A stretch of 64,000 bases of DNA from contig NZ_CP043627.1 of NCBI RefSeq assembly GCF_016804325.1, positions 5,315,001 to 5,379,000 of the forward strand. Reading direction: 5' to 3'. This document shows, piece by piece, positions 61,402 to 64,000 of this stretch. The notes under the pieces are model-generated. The model worked only from the letters and a program-made list of their open reading frames with translations, searched no databases and was not told where the DNA came from. Both the position numbers and the translations under genes were made by a program. Every line of letters starts with the position of its first letter. The first letter of the stretch is position 1. The DNA comes from Methylobacterium aquaticum (GTDB taxonomy: Bacteria > Pseudomonadota > Alphaproteobacteria > Rhizobiales > Beijerinckiaceae).

Positions 61402-62046
61402 TCACCCCCGCCCGAGCGCCGCCCGCACCAGCTTCAAGGCATCCTCGCTCGCCCATTCCGCCGGACCCTTCATCACGCCGATCTCGCAGCCGGACGGGTC
61501 GATCAGGAAGGTGGTGGGCAAGCCCACGACGGCGCCGCCCTGCTGGAGCGCCGGCAGCGCCCGCCCGGCCGGATCGGAGTAATAGGCCAGCCGGGAGATC
61601 CCGTTCTCCTGCATCCAGCGCGGCGGCCGGTCGGGGTTGCGGGTGTCGAGGTTGAGCGCCACCACCTCGAAATCTTGTGCCCCGAGTTCGCCCTGGAGCC
61701 GGTCGAGGGCCGGCATCTCCGCCTTGCACGGCGCGCACCAGGTCGCCCACAGGTTCAGGAGCAAGGTCCGGCCCTTGAGGTCGGCGAGCGTCCTCTGCTG
61801 CCCGTCCGGCCCGGTGAAGGCAATGGCGGGCGCAGGTCTCGGGTTGGAGGCGACCTGGAGCGCCGCCACCTCGCCGCGGGCGAGAGGTGCGACGCGGGCG
61901 GCGGTGGCGGCCCCGAGCGGGCAGGCGCCGCCGTTGCCCCGGTCGCCAAGCCCGTATAGGGCAGCCCCGAGGCCGAGGACGGCGACGAGCCCCCCTGCGA
62001 GGGCGAGGCGGGCTTTTCGCGGTGATGCGAGACGAGGTGTGGACAT
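61402..62046 (-). CDS. tlpA: TlpA-type thioredoxin-like disulfide reductase
   Basis: 214 residues. N-terminal TM anchor ([20 protein letters not shown]), then a periplasmic thioredoxin fold with [20 protein letters not shown] (WCAPC near residue 104) and cis-Pro in [10 protein letters not shown]. It supplies reducing power for cytochrome c or oxidase maturation; thematically linked to the ccm genes but 40 kb away. Its ATG overlaps that of the divergent argH. This tlpA-argH neighbourhood is common in Rhizobiales as far as I recall. Confidence 0.93.
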   Translation of the reverse strand: MSTPRLASPRKARLALAGGLVAVLGLGAALYGLGDRGNGGACPLGAATAARVAPLARGEVAALQVASNPRPAPAIAFTGPDGQQRTLADLKGRTLLLNLWATWCAPCKAEMPALDRLQGELGAQDFEVVALNLDTRNPDRPPRWMQENGISRLAYYSDPAGRALPALQQGGAVVGLPTTFLIDPSGCEIGVMKGPAEWASEDALKLVRAALGRG

Positions 62047-63436
62047 GAGCAACCGGATGTGGGGCGGGCGCTTCGCGAGCGGCCCCGCCGAGATCATGGA
62101 GGAGATCAACGCCTCCATCGGTTTCGACAAGCGCCTCGCCCCCCAGGACATCCGGGGCTCGCTCGCCCACGTCGCGATGCTGGGCAAGGCGGGGATCCTG
62201 CCGGCCGAGGATGTGGCGAAGATCGAGGCCGGGCTCAAGACCGTGCAAGGCGAGATCGAGGCCGGGACCTTCGAGTTCCGCCGCGAGCTGGAAGACATCC
62301 ACATGAGCGTGGAGAGCCGGTTGCGCGAGATCGTCGGCCCCTCGGCCGGGCGCTTGCACACCGCGCGCTCGCGCAACGACCAGGTCGCCACCGACATGAA
62401 GTTGTGGGTGCGCGACACCCTCGACGCCCTCGACGGCCAGGCCGCCGACCTGCAGCAGGCGATGGCCGAGCTGGCGCTGAAGCATGCCGGCACGGTGATG
62501 CCGGGCTTCACCCACCTGCAATCGGCCCAGCCGGTCACCTTCGGGCACCATCTCCTCGCTTACGTCGAGATGCTGAACCGCGACCGCGGCCGGTTCCGCG
62601 ACGCCCGCGCCCGCCTCAACGAATGCCCGCTCGGTGCGGCGGCGCTCGCCGGCACCTCGTTCCCGATCGACCGCCACGCCACGGCGGCGAGCCTCGGCTT
62701 CGACCGGCCGACGGCGAATTCCCTCGATTCGGTGGCCGACCGCGACTTCGCCCTGGAGGCCCTCTCGGCGGCGGCGATCGCCGCGGTCCACCTGTCGCGC
62801 TTCGCGGAAGAGATCGTGGTCTGGACCTCGGCCCAGTTCGGCTTCGTCAAGCTGTCGGACCGGTTCACCACCGGCTCCTCGATCATGCCGCAGAAGCGCA
62901 ACCCCGACGCCGCCGAGCTGGTCCGGGCCAAGTCCGGCCGGATCATCGGTGCGCTCTCGGGCCTGCTCATCGTCATGAAGGGCCTGCCGCTCGCCTATTC
63001 GAAGGACATGCAGGAGGACAAGGAGGGCACGTTCGACGCGCTCCAGACCCTCTCGCTGTGCCTCGCCGCCATGGCGGGCATGGTCCGCGACCTCGAGCCG
63101 GTGCCGGAGGTGCTGAAGGTGGCCGCCGGCTCCGGCTACGCCACCGCCACCGACCTCGCCGACTGGCTGGTGCGCGAGCTCGGCCTGCCGTTCCGCGATG
63201 CCCACCACGTCACCGGCCGCCTCGTCGGCGAGGCCTCGTCCCGCGGCATCGGCCTGGAGGCGCTGCCGCTCGCGGTGATGCAGGAGGCGGAGCCGCGCAT
63301 CTCGGACGCCGTCTTCGCTGTGCTCGGCGTCGAGAACTCGGTGGGGAGCCGCACCAGCTACGGCGGCACCGCGCCGGACAACGTGCGGATGCAGGCGGAA
63401 GGCTGGCTGAAGCGGCTCGCTGGCGAGACCGCCTGA
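62045..63436 (+). CDS. argH: Argininosuccinate lyase
   Basis: 463 residues, normal length. Last step of arginine synthesis. N-terminal [48 protein letters not shown] and the fumarase-superfamily signature [13 protein letters not shown] near residue 279 with the catalytic Ser. The ATG at 62045 shares two bases with the tlpA ATG on the other strand. Confidence 0.97.
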   Translation: MSNRMWGGRFASGPAEIMEEINASIGFDKRLAPQDIRGSLAHVAMLGKAGILPAEDVAKIEAGLKTVQGEIEAGTFEFRRELEDIHMSVESRLREIVGPSAGRLHTARSRNDQVATDMKLWVRDTLDALDGQAADLQQAMAELALKHAGTVMPGFTHLQSAQPVTFGHHLLAYVEMLNRDRGRFRDARARLNECPLGAAALAGTSFPIDRHATAASLGFDRPTANSLDSVADRDFALEALSAAAIAAVHLSRFAEEIVVWTSAQFGFVKLSDRFTTGSSIMPQKRNPDAAELVRAKSGRIIGALSGLLIVMKGLPLAYSKDMQEDKEGTFDALQTLSLCLAAMAGMVRDLEPVPEVLKVAAGSGYATATDLADWLVRELGLPFRDAHHVTGRLVGEASSRGIGLEALPLAVMQEAEPRISDAVFAVLGVENSVGSRTSYGGTAPDNVRMQAEGWLKRLAGETA

Positions 63437-63785
63437 GCGATTTTCGCCTCGCTCGTCCCATCCGAACCCTCGTCCCGAGCGCCGCTCGAACGCGGCGACG
63501 GACATGACACCCTCCTTGTCATTCCGGGGCCGCGAAAGCGGAGCCCGGAATCCGGAACCGCGGATGGCTCAGAAGATGGCGGGCTGCGTGCCGCCTCATT
63601 CTTATGCGCCTGAGGTTCTGGATCCCGAGCTCCGCTACGCGGCCCCGGGATGACTGTGCGGGTGTCAATCGCGTCTCTGGTCGTCAAGCGGACTCCCCGG
63701 GGCGAGGCCCGGGTGGGATGGGGATTGCGCGTGTGTTAGTTCCTGACGGCTCCGAACAAGCTCGACCATCACGGGAGGAATCACC
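63437..63785. other. Intergenic region with one repeat
   Basis: 349 bases between argH and the SDR gene, mostly a family A palindrome (63518-63654). GGGAGG lies just before the SDR start. No further gene seen. Confidence 0.7.
63518..63654. repeat. Dispersed palindromic repeat, family A
   Basis: Arms GTCATTCCGGGGCCGCGAAA and CGCTACGCGGCCCCGGGATGAC; interior CGCCTGAGGTTCTGGATCCC. Fifth copy in the window. Confidence 0.88.
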
Positions 63786-64000
63786 ATGGATCTCGGTCTC
63801 AAGGGCAAGCGCGCCCTCGTCCTGTCGTCCAGCCGCGGGCTTGGCCGCGGCATCGCCGAGGCCCTGGCGGCCGAGGGCGCGGACGTGCTGCTCACCGCCC
63901 GCACCGCCGAGCGCCTGGACGAGGCGGTGGCGGCGATCAACGCCCGCGGCCAGGGCCGCGCCTACGCCTTCGCCGGCAGCCTGAAGGAGAACGTCGAGGC
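63786..64000 (+). CDS. Short-chain dehydrogenase/reductase, start only
   Basis: 71 residues are visible before the window ends. N-terminal Rossmann motif KRALVLSSSRGLGRGIAEAL with the cofactor glycine pattern, then LLTARTAERLDEAVAAINAR. Start ATG at 63786 behind GGGAGG. Classical SDR of the 3-oxoacyl-ACP reductase-like type; specificity not determinable. Confidence 0.85.
   Translation, partial: MDLGLKGKRALVLSSSRGLGRGIAEALAAEGADVLLTARTAERLDEAVAAINARGQGRAYAFAGSLKENVE

Overview
This 64 kb window is chromosomal DNA of a GC-rich alphaproteobacterium of the Hyphomicrobiales (Rhizobiales), most likely Methylobacterium or a close relative. This is inferred from gene content: HWE/HisKA_2 histidine kinases, an EcfG-type sigma factor, a GcrA-type C-terminal domain, a ccmI-E-F-H cytochrome c maturation run, and phosphoribulokinase next to a CbbR/QscR-like LysR regulator with no RuBisCO nearby. 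I see no rRNA, tRNA, CRISPR array, insertion sequence or prophage. Genes are tightly packed on both strands and separated by several families of long palindromic intergenic repeats.

Layout. 0-7.3 kb: UvrA2-like ATPase (cut by the window edge), class III aminotransferase divergent from an XRE-cupin regulator, a GntR/FCD regulator with a clear operator, and a Pit phosphate transporter. 7.4-13 kb: short GcrA-like protein, CHASE3 cyclase, large HWE kinase, SelT/W-like protein, fluoride channel, and an AT-rich islet with a YjzC-like small gene. 13-24 kb: autotransporter with a phytase-like passenger, P1 peptidase, ccmH-F-E-I, SLC13 transporter. 24-34 kb: GST, DUF1330, pyrF, UDG-family protein, a two-subunit molybdenum hydroxylase, and two histidine kinases. 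34-39 kb: phosphoribulokinase, a degenerate FBPase, a LysR regulator, an HD-GYP response regulator and a Tyr/Arg-rich secreted protein. 39-43 kb: S49 peptidase, a double TetR regulator and a sugar-nucleotide epimerase. 43-50.3 kb: an amino-acid import and catabolism operon (LivG-F-J-H-M type transporter, DapA-family aldolase, FAD oxidoreductase), possibly for hydroxyproline or D-amino acids. 50.3-58.5 kb: small proteins, an EcfG-type sigma factor with a NepR-like N-terminus, a methyltransferase-like protein, an MFS transporter, an aldo/keto reductase and a SWIB protein. 58.5-64 kb: an nhaA pseudogene, an unusual metzincin-like protease with a small partner, tlpA divergent from argH, and the start of an SDR gene.

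The most interesting leads are: (1) the NepR-like/EcfG fusion sigma factor, with a perfect EcfG-type promoter (GGAAC-N16-CGTT) 0.8 kb away; (2) phosphoribulokinase with a catalytically degraded FBPase and a LysR regulator, which fits a signalling role for ribulose bisphosphate; (3) a GntR operator half-repeated in front of the transporter operon 38 kb away; (4) the metzincin/small-protein pair. Caution: at least six ORFs are broken by what looks like one missing base in a G/C run, always in the same sense. Systematic sequencing undercalls are therefore likely, and gene disruption should not be inferred from these sites alone.
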